Under the pieces are notes generated by a model. It was given only the letters and a program-made list of their open reading frames with translations, ran no database searches and was not told the origin of the DNA. Made by a program: the position numbers and the translations under genes. Of a stretch of 18,937 nucleotides of DNA, positions 8,624-14,904 are shown piece by piece. The stretch spans positions 1-18,937 of the forward strand of contig JAFZOA010000187.1 in NCBI GenBank assembly GCA_017550775.1, in the 5' to 3' direction. The stretch is from Ruminiclostridium sp. GTDB taxonomy: Bacteria > Bacillota_A > Clostridia > Oscillospirales > Ruminococcaceae. The first letter of the stretch is position 1; each line of letters starts with the position of its first letter.

Positions 8624-9688
8624 TCAATCCTGTTCGTAGATCTGGTCGAAGAGTCCGCCGTCTGCGAAATGCTTTGCGAATGCTTCATCCCAGCCGCCGA
8701 AATCGTTGATGGTAACGAGGTTGATGTTAAGGTCGAATGTATCGGAGAATTCGGCAAGAACCTTTTCGTTGGAGGGACGGTAGAAGTTTTCGCCGGCAAT
8801 TCTCTGCGCTTCCTCGGAGTAGAGGTAATTCAGATATTCGGTAGCAACTTCACGGGTGCCGTTCTTGTCAACTACCTTATCAACTATTGCTACAGAGGGC
8901 TGAGCGAGAATGCTTATGCTCGGAGTTACGATCTCATAATCGTCGGGATATTCCTTGAGGGAAAGGAATGCTTCGTTCTCCCATGCGAGAAGTACATCGC
9001 CCTGCTTGTTCTCAACGAAGGAGTTTGTAGCTCCTCTTGCGCCGGAATCGAGCACGAGAACGTGAGAATAAAGCTTCCTGATATAGTCAACTACCTTTGC
9101 TTCATCGTTGTTATATTCCTTCTGAGCCCATGCCCATGCAGCAAGGTGGTTCCAGCGTGCGCCGCCGGAGGTCTTGGGGTTCGGTGTGATAATGCCTACA
9201 TCGTCTCTTGCGAGGTCGCCCCAGTCAAGAATGTTCTTCGGGTTGCCCTTGCGTACAAGGAATACTATTGTCGAGGTGTACGGCGAGCTGTCAAGCGGGA
9301 ATTCGCTTACCCAGCCGGGTTCGATAAGACCGGCATCGCGTACCGAGTTTACGTCATATTCGAGCGCGAGTGTTACCACATCGGCAGGGTTTCCGTTTGC
9401 AACTTCGAGAGCCTGCTTGCCGGAACCGCCGTGGGACTGTGTGATATCTACGGTCGAGTCATGCTCGGATTCCCAGTGCTTTTTGAAAGCCTCGTTGTAC
9501 GCTGCGTAAAGCTCGCGTGTCGGGTCGTATGATACGTTGATTATCGAGTAATGCTTGCCGGATTCCGGAGCAGCCGTGGTCGCTTCCGTATCGTTCGATG
9601 CCGAAGCGTTGGCGCAGGATGTCGCGGCGAATAATGTTGTTATGAGTGCGAGTGAAGCTGCTGTTGTTTTAAATAATGTACCTTTCAT
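8624..9688 (-). CDS. sbp: Sulfate-binding lipoprotein of the ABC transporter
   Basis: The extracellular sulfate/thiosulfate receptor that delivers substrate to CysTWA. From the ATG at 9686-9688 it has 354 residues. That start has GAGG nine bases upstream; the in-frame ATG at 9703 has no ribosome site. The N-terminus MKGTLFKTTAASLALITTLF leads into the lipobox AATSC, so C24 should be lipidated. A Thr/Ser/Glu linker follows, typical of Gram-positive lipoproteins. The mature part shows family motifs: INVSYDPTRELYAAYN, TQSHGGSGKQALEV, PADVVTLALEYDV, PNPKTSGGARWNHLAAWAWA and the closing INDFGGWDEAFAKHFADGG. It is the first structural gene of the operon. Confidence 0.95.
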   Translation of the reverse strand: MKGTLFKTTAASLALITTLFAATSCANASASNDTEATTAAPESGKHYSIINVSYDPTRELYAAYNEAFKKHWESEHDSTVDITQSHGGSGKQALEVANGNPADVVTLALEYDVNSVRDAGLIEPGWVSEFPLDSSPYTSTIVFLVRKGNPKNILDWGDLARDDVGIITPNPKTSGGARWNHLAAWAWAQKEYNNDEAKVVDYIRKLYSHVLVLDSGARGATNSFVENKQGDVLLAWENEAFLSLKEYPDDYEIVTPSISILAQPSVAIVDKVVDKNGTREVATEYLNYLYSEEAQRIAGENFYRPSNEKVLAEFSDTFDLNINLVTINDFGGWDEAFAKHFADGGLFDQIYEQD

Positions 9689-9780
9689 TTTTGAATACCT
9701 CATTTCATAAAATTTCTGAACTTTCTGTTCTCCCCGCGGTTGGCGTGGAAGTCATTATGTCTTATTTTGTGAAATGGGAT

Positions 9781-9828
9781 TCAACAGCGGACAACTCCTC
9801 CCGCCGATCGTAATGTTATTCTTTTCAT
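9781..9828 (-). CDS. Putative cysteine-responsive leader peptide (15 aa)
   Basis: The reading frame encodes MKRITLRSAGGVVRC and stops with TGA, so the only cysteine codon (TGT) is the last sense codon. AAAGGAAG lies seven bases before the ATG, a better ribosome site than many genes here. It lies in the leader of the sulfate transport operon, 92 bases before the sbp start. Cysteine-rich or cysteine-ending leader peptides are known to control sulfur genes by ribosome stalling in Actinobacteria. By analogy, slow decoding of the Cys codon during cysteine shortage could alter leader folding and raise sbp expression. I do not recognise this exact peptide; it could also be a chance ORF. Confidence 0.5.
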   Translation of the reverse strand: MKRITLRSAGGVVRC

Positions 9829-9855
9829 AGCTTGTCTTCCTTTTGTCCGTCACCG

Positions 9856-9894
9856 TCAGCAACTTTTTTCTGTCGCCTGACCTGTTGACAGCAT
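9856..9894 (-). CDS. Possible second leader mini-ORF ending in Cys (12 aa)
   Basis: This frame encodes MLSTGQATEKSC followed directly by TGA, again with cysteine (TGC) as the last codon. The ribosome site is weak (AGG four bases upstream). Its 3' end lies within the predicted GTCAG/CTGAC hairpin. Two successive leader frames both ending Cys-stop is suggestive but may be chance. Confidence 0.25.
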   Translation of the reverse strand: MLSTGQATEKSC

Positions 9895-9941
9895 TAGCCT
9901 ACTATTCATATCAATGCGATATGTTTAATCTCTATGTGCCT

Positions 9942-9970
9942 ATAATACTACATTTCACACGGGTTGTCAA
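9942..9970 (-). promoter_or_regulatory. Promoter of the sbp-cysTWA operon
   Basis: On the minus strand, TTGACA (9965-9970), a 17-base spacer and TATTAT (9942-9947) give a near-consensus sigma-A promoter. It lies about 250 bases upstream of the sbp start, which defines the long leader. From 9971 to 10098 I see only AT-rich sequence without a gene. Confidence 0.85.
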
Positions 9971-10098
9971 TATCAAAAACCTAAGTTTGTAGATTGTCAC
10001 ATTTTTATCGAATTCCGACTGAAAACTTTTCGTTCAAAAAATTCATAATATTCTGATATGTATTTGGGGTAATATGGGATAATTGCCGATAATAAAGT

Positions 10099-10128
10099 AC
10101 CGGACAACAAAATAGGATGCTGTCCGGT
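10099..10128 (-). terminator. Hairpin after the alkylsulfatase remnant, possible terminator
   Basis: ACCGGACA (10099-10106) pairs perfectly with TGTCCGGT (10121-10128) around a 14-base loop, six bases after the stop of the alkylsulfatase fragment. The tail on the minus strand (ACTTTATTATC) is only moderately T-rich, so it is a plausible rather than strong terminator. Confidence 0.5.
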
Positions 10129-10133
10129 GTTTA

Positions 10134-11051
10134 TCATAATTCTGTTGTATTCGCTTCGACCATAGGGAAGTACGCTTTCTCCTGTATGTTGACTACAGCG
10201 TTTCTTATCTTTTTCAGCACTTCCGGTATTTTGGTATCGGCAGCTTCAAAGATCGTGTCGTTTGATGTATCAAGGATAAGCGGCAGAGCCTTTTCGGGAA
10301 TTGTTATACCCGGAAGCTCCTCATCGGTGTGACCTTCGTAGTAAAGCACTGTGCCGTAATAAAGATGCACCGAGAACTCGGTCACCTTACGGACATTTCT
10401 GCCCTTGTAACCAGCGTCGCCGTCCTCCGAAGGATCGACTACCGTAAGACGAAACTTTGTGTTCTCGTCTGCGATTTTTTCACTGTCCGTGACTATACCG
10501 AGATAGTCGAGCAGCATACGCGGCGTGAGCTTTGAGACAATGCCCGCTTTCATCACGACACGTTTCATGGTGTCATCGGGCTTGTGCTCGCGCAGATCGT
10601 GAGCGCCGCTTAAATATGCGTTTCTCCAGACGCTCGATTCCGCACGGTATCCGAGCTGTTCAAGAGCGTCGGCTTCAAGATAACGCGCGCGGGTATTGTC
10701 GGGGTTCGCGAAAACGACATATCCCGCAGCTTTTGCCGCCTGCTCATATCTTCCGTTCGCAAAGTCTTCCTCGGCAAGCTCTAAAACGTGCTCCTCTGAG
10801 CCCGCGTAGCGCAGGAACAGCTCCGCTTCTTCCTTTTCGGTCAGCGGGTCAATTTCGTTCGGGTCACCGTTCCAGAAGCCGAGATATTTTGTATATACGG
10901 CACGCGAGTTTATCTGCACCGAGCCGTAATACGGTCTGATATACCACGCTTTTTTCAGCTTTTCCGGTATCTTTATCAGCTTTGCGGTTTCTTTCGCTGT
11001 CTTGCCGAGATTTGCAAACAAAAGCGTGCGGTCGTGGATATGCTTGTATAC
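10134..11051 (-). pseudogene. Alkylsulfatase (BDS1/SdsA/YjcS type), 3' fragment lacking the catalytic domain
   Basis: Alkylsulfatases of the metallo-beta-lactamase fold release sulfate from alkyl sulfate esters. Only the C-terminal part remains, about 300 codons. The dimerisation domain shows YKHIHDRTLLFANLGKT, KKAWYIRPYYGSVQINSRAVY, KYLGFWNGDPNEIDPL and LEADALEQLGYRAESSVWRNAYLSGA. The SCP2-like C-terminal domain follows (from about MVMKAGIVSKLTPRMLLDYL). The whole N-terminal zinc-binding domain is missing. Homology runs up to about 11051, and the frame then meets a stop at 11055-11057 inside foreign sequence. The first usable start is a TTG at 11021 with no clear function. It is head-to-head with a truncated cysteine desulfurase. 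An intact relative would have matched the local theme of sulfate scavenging. Confidence 0.85.
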
Positions 11052-11053
11052 GG
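11048..11053. other. Breakpoint joining two truncated genes
   Basis: Read leftward, alkylsulfatase homology (YKHIHDRTLLFANLG) holds to about 11051. Read rightward, cysteine desulfurase homology (TVQPISEIAEIL) begins at about 11050. No spacer lies between them, so the junction is defined to a few bases. A single deletion in an ancestral divergent gene pair, or an assembly join, would produce exactly this. Confidence 0.8.
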
Positions 11054-11709
11054 TTCAGCCGATAAGCGAGATTGCGGAGATACTGAAAGGCTATCCAGAC
11101 TGTAAGCTGCACATCGACGCGACACAGGCTGTCGGGAAGATACCCGTAACTTTTGCCGGGTATGATACAGCCTGCTTTGCGCCGCATAAGTTCTACGGAC
11201 TCAAAGGCTGCGGTGTGCTTTATAAGCGAGAGGGCGTCGTTCTCGAACCTCTCATACACGGTGGCGCAAGCACCACGATATATCGCAGCGGAACTCCCGA
11301 TACCGCAGCGATTGCAGCATGCAGTACGGCGCTTGGTATAGCCGTGAACGAGCTTGACAAACGGCGTGAGCACATCGGAACTATTAATGGGTTTATAAGG
11401 AGCGAACTCGCGAAAATTCCGCAAGTCCGCATTAACAGCCCGGACGGTGCAGTCCCGCATATCCTCAATGTTTCCGTGACCGGTATCAAGGGCGAGCGGA
11501 TGCGTGAGCTTATGGACGAGCGCGGTATCTGCATTTCCGTGAAGTCGGCGTGCTCCGTCCCGAATACGCCTTCACGCGCGGTCATGGCGGTATCGCGGGA
11601 CAGAAAAAGCGCGCTTTCTTCGTGGCGTGTGAGTCTCAGTCATCTCACAACACAGGAAGAAGCGCAAGCGTTCATTGACGCGCTGAAGGAAATAATAAAT
11701 CAAAATTAA
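11050..11709 (+). pseudogene. Cysteine desulfurase (NifS/IscS-like), 3' fragment
   Basis: Cysteine desulfurases take sulfur from cysteine onto an active-site cysteine, using PLP. The remaining 219 codons start in the family segment ..TVQPISEIAEIL. They include the aspartate region LHIDATQAVGKIP, the PLP lysine in CFAPHKFYGLKGCGVLY, GTPDTAAIAACSTALG, and the persulfide cysteine in ISVKSACS. The end WRVSLSHLTTQEEAQAFIDAL is typical. The first about 140 residues, including the cofactor-binding start of the fold, are absent. The open frame extends left to a TTG at 11002, but residues before 11050 are antisense to the alkylsulfatase. The fragment overlaps neither a promoter nor a ribosome site that I can see, so it is probably not functional. 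Its stop touches the upstream region of the acetyltransferase gene. Confidence 0.85.
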
Positions 11710-11723
11710 TGGAGGACACCCGC

Positions 11724-12290
11724 ATGACAGATGTTTACAAGGAATGCCCGAGCTTTGAAAATGACAGATACCTGATCCGCTTTGTTGACGCGAATGACGC
11801 GGACGATCTGCTGGAGGTTTACAGTGATAAAAACGCTCTGCCGTTCTTCAACAGCGACAACTGCGACGGAGATAATTTCTATTATCCGACAAAAGAGAAA
11901 ATGCAGAGCGCGATAAATTTCTGGCTCAGATCTTACGAAACAAAATGGTTCGTAAGGTTCGCAATAATCGACAAAGCCGCATCAAATGCGATAGGCACAG
12001 CCGAACTGTTTCACCGCGAAGCCAATGACGCTTTCAACGGAGTCGGCGTTCTTCGTCTAGATGTGAAAAGCGGATATGAAAAGGAAGATGTGATGTCCGA
12101 TATTCTGTCGCTTATCATTCCGCCGGCGTTTGAATTGTTCGATTGCGACAGAATAATCACAAAGGCTCTCTGCTATGCAGTCGAGCGTATTGAGGCATTG
12201 AAGAAATACGGCTTTGAAAAGTCGGACGAGCTTCTTATCGGAACAAACGACAAATACGCATATAACGGGTATTGGGTCGTTAATAAATAA
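11724..12290 (+). CDS. GNAT-family N-acetyltransferase
   Basis: A 188-residue protein beginning MTDVYKECPSFENDRYLIRF. The opening ENDRYLIRFVDANDADDLLEVYSD, the middle FAIIDKAASNAIGTAELFHREA, and the end RIITKALCYAVERIEALKKYGFEKSDEL follow the RimJ/RimL-like GNAT layout. The acetyl-CoA loop is poorly conserved (SGYEKEDVMSDIL instead of R/QxxGxG/A). The substrate is unknown. GGAGG at 11711-11715 sits eight bases before the ATG at 11724; an earlier ATG at 11709 lacks a ribosome site. It follows the cysteine desulfurase fragment closely and precedes ridA by 16 bases, so the three formed one plus-strand operon whose original promoter may have been lost with the deletion. Confidence 0.75.
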   Translation: MTDVYKECPSFENDRYLIRFVDANDADDLLEVYSDKNALPFFNSDNCDGDNFYYPTKEKMQSAINFWLRSYETKWFVRFAIIDKAASNAIGTAELFHREANDAFNGVGVLRLDVKSGYEKEDVMSDILSLIIPPAFELFDCDRIITKALCYAVERIEALKKYGFEKSDELLIGTNDKYAYNGYWVVNK

Positions 12291-12306
12291 TTCGGAGGAC
12301 AAAACC

Positions 12307-12678
12307 ATGCAGAAAATTCACACAGACAATGCGCCGAAAGCGGTAGGTCCCTATTCGCAGGCAATAGTTACGGGCAGTCTTGTATTCACATCGGGACAGA
12401 TAGCCATTGATCCTGCAACAAATGCGGTCGAAGCGAGCGACATCACCGGACAGACCGAACAGGTCATGAAGAACCTCGGAGCTATCCTCGAAGCGGCGGG
12501 CTCGTCGTTCGACAAGGCAGTCAAAACTACCTGCTTTCTTGCGGATATGGGCGACTTCGCGGCATTCAACGAGATCTACGGGAAATACTTTACGTCGCTT
12601 CCCGCACGCAGTTGTGTAGCGGTTAAGACACTGCCGAAAAACGTTCTTGTTGAGGTAGAAGTTATCGCGGAAGTCTGA
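12307..12678 (+). CDS. ridA: RidA family enamine/imine deaminase
   Basis: RidA proteins hydrolyse reactive enamines/imines such as 2-aminoacrylate that PLP enzymes release from serine, threonine and cysteine, protecting other PLP enzymes. The 123-residue protein begins MQKIHTDNAPKAVGPYSQAI. It has the family blocks LVFTSGQIAIDP, QTEQVMKNLGAILEAAG and VKTTCFLADMGDFAAFNEIY. The catalytic arginine is in LPARSCVAV (R101), and the end VLVEVEVIAEV is typical. GGAGGA stands eight bases before the ATG. Its presence after a cysteine desulfurase remnant and near cysE fits detoxification around cysteine/serine metabolism, though RidA is widespread and this link is inference. Confidence 0.94.
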   Translation: MQKIHTDNAPKAVGPYSQAIVTGSLVFTSGQIAIDPATNAVEASDITGQTEQVMKNLGAILEAAGSSFDKAVKTTCFLADMGDFAAFNEIYGKYFTSLPARSCVAVKTLPKNVLVEVEVIAEV

Positions 12679-12691
12679 ACAGGATATACAA

Positions 12692-12728
12692 AAAAGGCCG
12701 TTCATCGCACAGGTGAACGGTCTTTTTT
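12692..12728. terminator. Bidirectional terminator between ridA and the rhodanese fusion gene
   Basis: GGCCGTTCAT pairs with GTGAACGGTC around a short loop (a few wobble pairs). It is followed by seven T on the plus strand and preceded by A6, giving a U-run for minus-strand transcripts too. The convergent genes ridA and the rhodanese fusion both stop right beside it. Confidence 0.9.
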
Positions 12729-13745
12729 TCATATAAACAGGCTTGTATCCGAGGTCTCGGCAGAGCCTAAAAATGTGGCAACGCCGCCGAGCTCAACACC
12801 GTCGATAAGCTCCTCCTGACGGATCCCCATAATGTCCATCGACATCTGACATGCGACTATCCGGACACCATGAGAGATAGCGTTCTGTATCAGTTCCTCA
12901 AGCGATGATACTCCTTTTTTCTTCATTATACCGCGTATCATTTTTGAGCCCGCACCGCACATATTCATCCGTGACAGTCCGAGTTTTTTTGTTCCTCGTG
13001 GCATCATAGCGCCGAACATTTTTTCGATGAAGTTTTTCTTCACCTTGACTTTCTTCGGGCGGCGAAGTATATTGAGTCCCCAGAACGTGAAGAAGATCGT
13101 AACTTTTCGTCCCATTGATACAGCACCATTTGCGATGATGAACGCGGCAATTGTTTTATCGAGGTCGCCGCTGAAAACGATGAATGTCTTGTCGTTCTGA
13201 ACGGCTGTCTGCGCAGCTACGGGAGCCTCCGCTTTCTCCACCTCGGCGGTTATCACATCGCCGTTTGTGTCGAGCTTCAGCAGCTTGTTTCCTGTGCGCT
13301 CACACCATACCGCTATATCGGAGCGGAATGCTTCTTCGGTCGCTTCAACGATTATATGCTGACCTATCGCGATTTCTTTCAGCTCGTCCGCGACTTTGAC
13401 GATAGGCCCCGGACATTTTAGTCCCTTTGCGTCAACGAAAACAGGCTTGCTTGCGAGAACCTGTGAATACGCCTTGAAGCCGCCCGCGACATTATACGCA
13501 TCATATCCGCGATCTTCGAGGATCTCCGCTACCTCCTCGCTGAGGTCGCCGGTGGAGCAGATAACGTAAACCGGCTTATCCTTCGGTATCTCGTCGATGT
13601 GTTTTGAAAGCTCTGAAAACGGGATATTCAGCGCGTTGCCGAGCGGATGAACAAGAACGTCGTCCTTTTCACGGACATCTATAAATGTGAAGCTGTCGGG
13701 CGCGAGTTCAAGCAGCCCGGCGGCTGTTATTATTTTTCCGGACAT
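12729..13745 (-). CDS. Rhodanese - TusA - DsrE-like three-domain sulfurtransferase
   Basis: A 338-residue protein that looks like a complete intramolecular sulfur relay. Residues about 1-97 are a rhodanese domain with FIDVREKDD and the persulfide cysteine in VICSTGD (C63). Residues about 101-170 are a TusA/SirA domain with LKCPGPIVKVADEL (C111). Residues about 185-338 are a DsrE/DsrF-like domain with FIVFSGDLDKTIAAFIIANG, NMCGAGS (C263) and VACQMSMDIMGI (C299). The same three modules form the C-terminal half of some CoA-disulfide reductases; the flavin part is absent here. The ATG (GAAAGG upstream) lies 14 bases after the cysE stop, so both are one operon. The sulfur donor and acceptor are unknown. 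Confidence 0.9.
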   Translation of the reverse strand: MSGKIITAAGLLELAPDSFTFIDVREKDDVLVHPLGNALNIPFSELSKHIDEIPKDKPVYVICSTGDLSEEVAEILEDRGYDAYNVAGGFKAYSQVLASKPVFVDAKGLKCPGPIVKVADELKEIAIGQHIIVEATEEAFRSDIAVWCERTGNKLLKLDTNGDVITAEVEKAEAPVAAQTAVQNDKTFIVFSGDLDKTIAAFIIANGAVSMGRKVTIFFTFWGLNILRRPKKVKVKKNFIEKMFGAMMPRGTKKLGLSRMNMCGAGSKMIRGIMKKKGVSSLEELIQNAISHGVRIVACQMSMDIMGIRQEELIDGVELGGVATFLGSAETSDTSLFI

Positions 13746-13759
13746 ATTTTTACTACCTT

Positions 13760-14728
13760 TCAGATTATATAGAACCAGCTCTCATCGTCAACTTCGATAG
13801 TCTGCGGAGGCTCACTCTGAACGGGATTGGAAGCATCGTAGTTATAACGGAGTCCTTGATTTTTAACGCTGACCTTTGCACCCTCGGGAACGGAGCGGGT
13901 GATGAATGCGTTACCGCCGATAACGACATTTTTGCCGATAACGGTATCGCCGCCGAGAATGGAAGCTCCGGAATAGATAGTAACGTTGTCCTCGATAGTG
14001 GGGTGACGCTTTTTGCTTTTGAGAGCCTGACCGCCGCGGGTCGAGAGCGCACCGAGCGTAACGCCCTGATATATCTTCACGTTGTCGCCTATGATAGTCG
14101 TCTCACCGATAACGATGCCCGTGCCGTGGTCGATGAAGAAATACTTTCCGATAGTCGCGCCGGGGTGAATGTCAATACCTGTTTCGCTGTGCGCGTACTC
14201 GGTCATGATACGCGGGATTATCGGTATTTTCAGCAGCCAAAGCTCGTGTGCGATACGGTTGACAAGAATTGCGAACAGACCGGGGTACGAGTAGATTATC
14301 TCGTCCTTGTTGTATGCCGCGGGGTCGCCGTCGTAGGCAGCCTGCACGTCGGTCTCAATGTACTCGCGTATCTTCGGGAGCTTTTCGAGGAACTCGAATG
14401 TTTTGCCCTCGGCTATTCCAGCGAGTGTGAGTTCGTCTGCGTTTTCGAGGTCCTTGTCATAGCGCAGGACAATGGATATCTGCTTTATCAGCTTGAATAT
14501 CACGTCCTCGAGAAGCATCGAGATGTTGTTGCGAACAGTGTAAACGCGGTAGGACTTGTTTCTGAAATAGCCCGGGAAGATTATACGGCGAAGGCTCGCT
14601 ATGATCTCGGTAATGACCTCCTTGTCCGGGTGGTCGAAGGTCTTGATCTCGTCGATAGTCTTTCCGCCGTCGTAATCCTCAAGCAGTCTCAGCATAAGGT
14701 GGTTGATGTTTTCTTCTAACTTGTGCAT
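13760..14728 (-). CDS. cysE: Serine O-acetyltransferase (EpsC/CysE type)
   Basis: It acetylates serine with acetyl-CoA to O-acetylserine, the acceptor for sulfide in cysteine synthesis. The 322-residue protein has a helical N-terminal domain (to about 165). A left-handed beta-helix of hexapeptide repeats follows, with the active-site histidines in [14 protein letters not shown] (H188) and [13 protein letters not shown] (D200, H201). [38 protein letters not shown] and the C-terminal tail complete it. It is longer than E. coli CysE and matches the EpsC-like form of anaerobes. The ATG at 14726-14728 has AAAGGA 11 bases upstream. It is the first gene of an operon with the sulfurtransferase fusion and is read from a perfect consensus promoter with a dyad in its leader. 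Confidence 0.95.
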   Translation of the reverse strand: MHKLEENINHLMLRLLEDYDGGKTIDEIKTFDHPDKEVITEIIASLRRIIFPGYFRNKSYRVYTVRNNISMLLEDVIFKLIKQISIVLRYDKDLENADELTLAGIAEGKTFEFLEKLPKIREYIETDVQAAYDGDPAAYNKDEIIYSYPGLFAILVNRIAHELWLLKIPIIPRIMTEYAHSETGIDIHPGATIGKYFFIDHGTGIVIGETTIIGDNVKIYQGVTLGALSTRGGQALKSKKRHPTIEDNVTIYSGASILGGDTVIGKNVVIGGNAFITRSVPEGAKVSVKNQGLRYNYDASNPVQSEPPQTIEVDDESWFYII

Positions 14729-14755
14729 AATAGTATGGTTCCTTTCTCGGATATC

Positions 14756-14781
14756 ATCTATAATATATAAAACATATAGAT
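14756..14781 (-). promoter_or_regulatory. Inverted repeat in the cysE leader, possible operator
   Basis: ATCTATA (14756-14762) and TATAGAT (14775-14781) form a dyad with a 12-base AT-rich centre. It lies between the predicted transcription start (near 14787) and the cysE ATG. Placed there, it could be a repressor operator or a weak RNA hairpin. The regulator is unknown. Confidence 0.5.
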
Positions 14782-14793
14782 AAAGTATGTTAT

Positions 14794-14822
14794 ATTATAG
14801 CACAAGGTGACAGAGATGTCAA
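14794..14822 (-). promoter_or_regulatory. Promoter of cysE operon
   Basis: On the minus strand, TTGACA (14817-14822), exactly 17 bases and TATAAT (14794-14799) match the sigma-A consensus in every position. Confidence 0.92.
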
Positions 14823-14861
14823 GATGAAAATGCGAAATGACTTCAATATATTATGAAATAT

Positions 14862-14890
14862 AAAAAAACGCACAGTTTACGGCTGTGCGT
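14862..14890 (-). terminator. Terminator after the ketopantoate-reductase-like gene
   Basis: ACGCACAG (14868-14875) pairs perfectly with CTGTGCGT (14883-14890) around a 7-base loop. On the minus strand the stem is followed by an uninterrupted T-run (14862-14868). It lies 15 bases past the stop of the gene at 14905. Confidence 0.92.
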
Positions 14891-14904
14891 TTATAAGATA
14901 ATTA

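Larger units (their letters stand above)
9704..9935 (-). promoter_or_regulatory. Long 5' leader of the sbp-cysTWA mRNA
   Basis: About 240 bases separate the predicted transcription start (near 9935) from the sbp ATG. The leader contains two mini-ORFs ending in Cys codons (9856-9894 and 9781-9828). On the minus strand it can form a hairpin pairing GTCAG(g)CGAC with GTTGCTGAC around an A-rich loop, covering the end of the first mini-ORF, and a small GCGG/CCGC stem inside the second. I found no match to the SAM-I, SAM-II or T-box sequence signatures I could check by eye. The length and content suggest translation-coupled regulation by cysteine supply. Confidence 0.5.

Noticed and set aside
8400..8627. 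N-terminal extension of CysT
   Set aside because: The frame is open, but the extra 76 codons run through GC-rich hairpins and iterated repeats, begin at a TTG over the sbp stop, and resemble no permease N-terminus.
9704..9935. SAM riboswitch or T-box in the sbp leader
   Set aside because: I looked for the conserved SAM-I core words and for the T-box motif and found neither; the Cys-ending mini-ORFs explain the leader better.
11002..11049. Start region of the cysteine desulfurase
   Set aside because: The upstream part of the open frame begins with TTG and encodes residues unrelated to the family; it is antisense to the alkylsulfatase remnant, so the true gene part begins at about 11050.
13856..14719. 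287-codon plus-strand open frame
   Set aside because: Exactly antisense to cysE, whose hexapeptide repeats and active-site histidines are clear; no independent ribosome site or domain.
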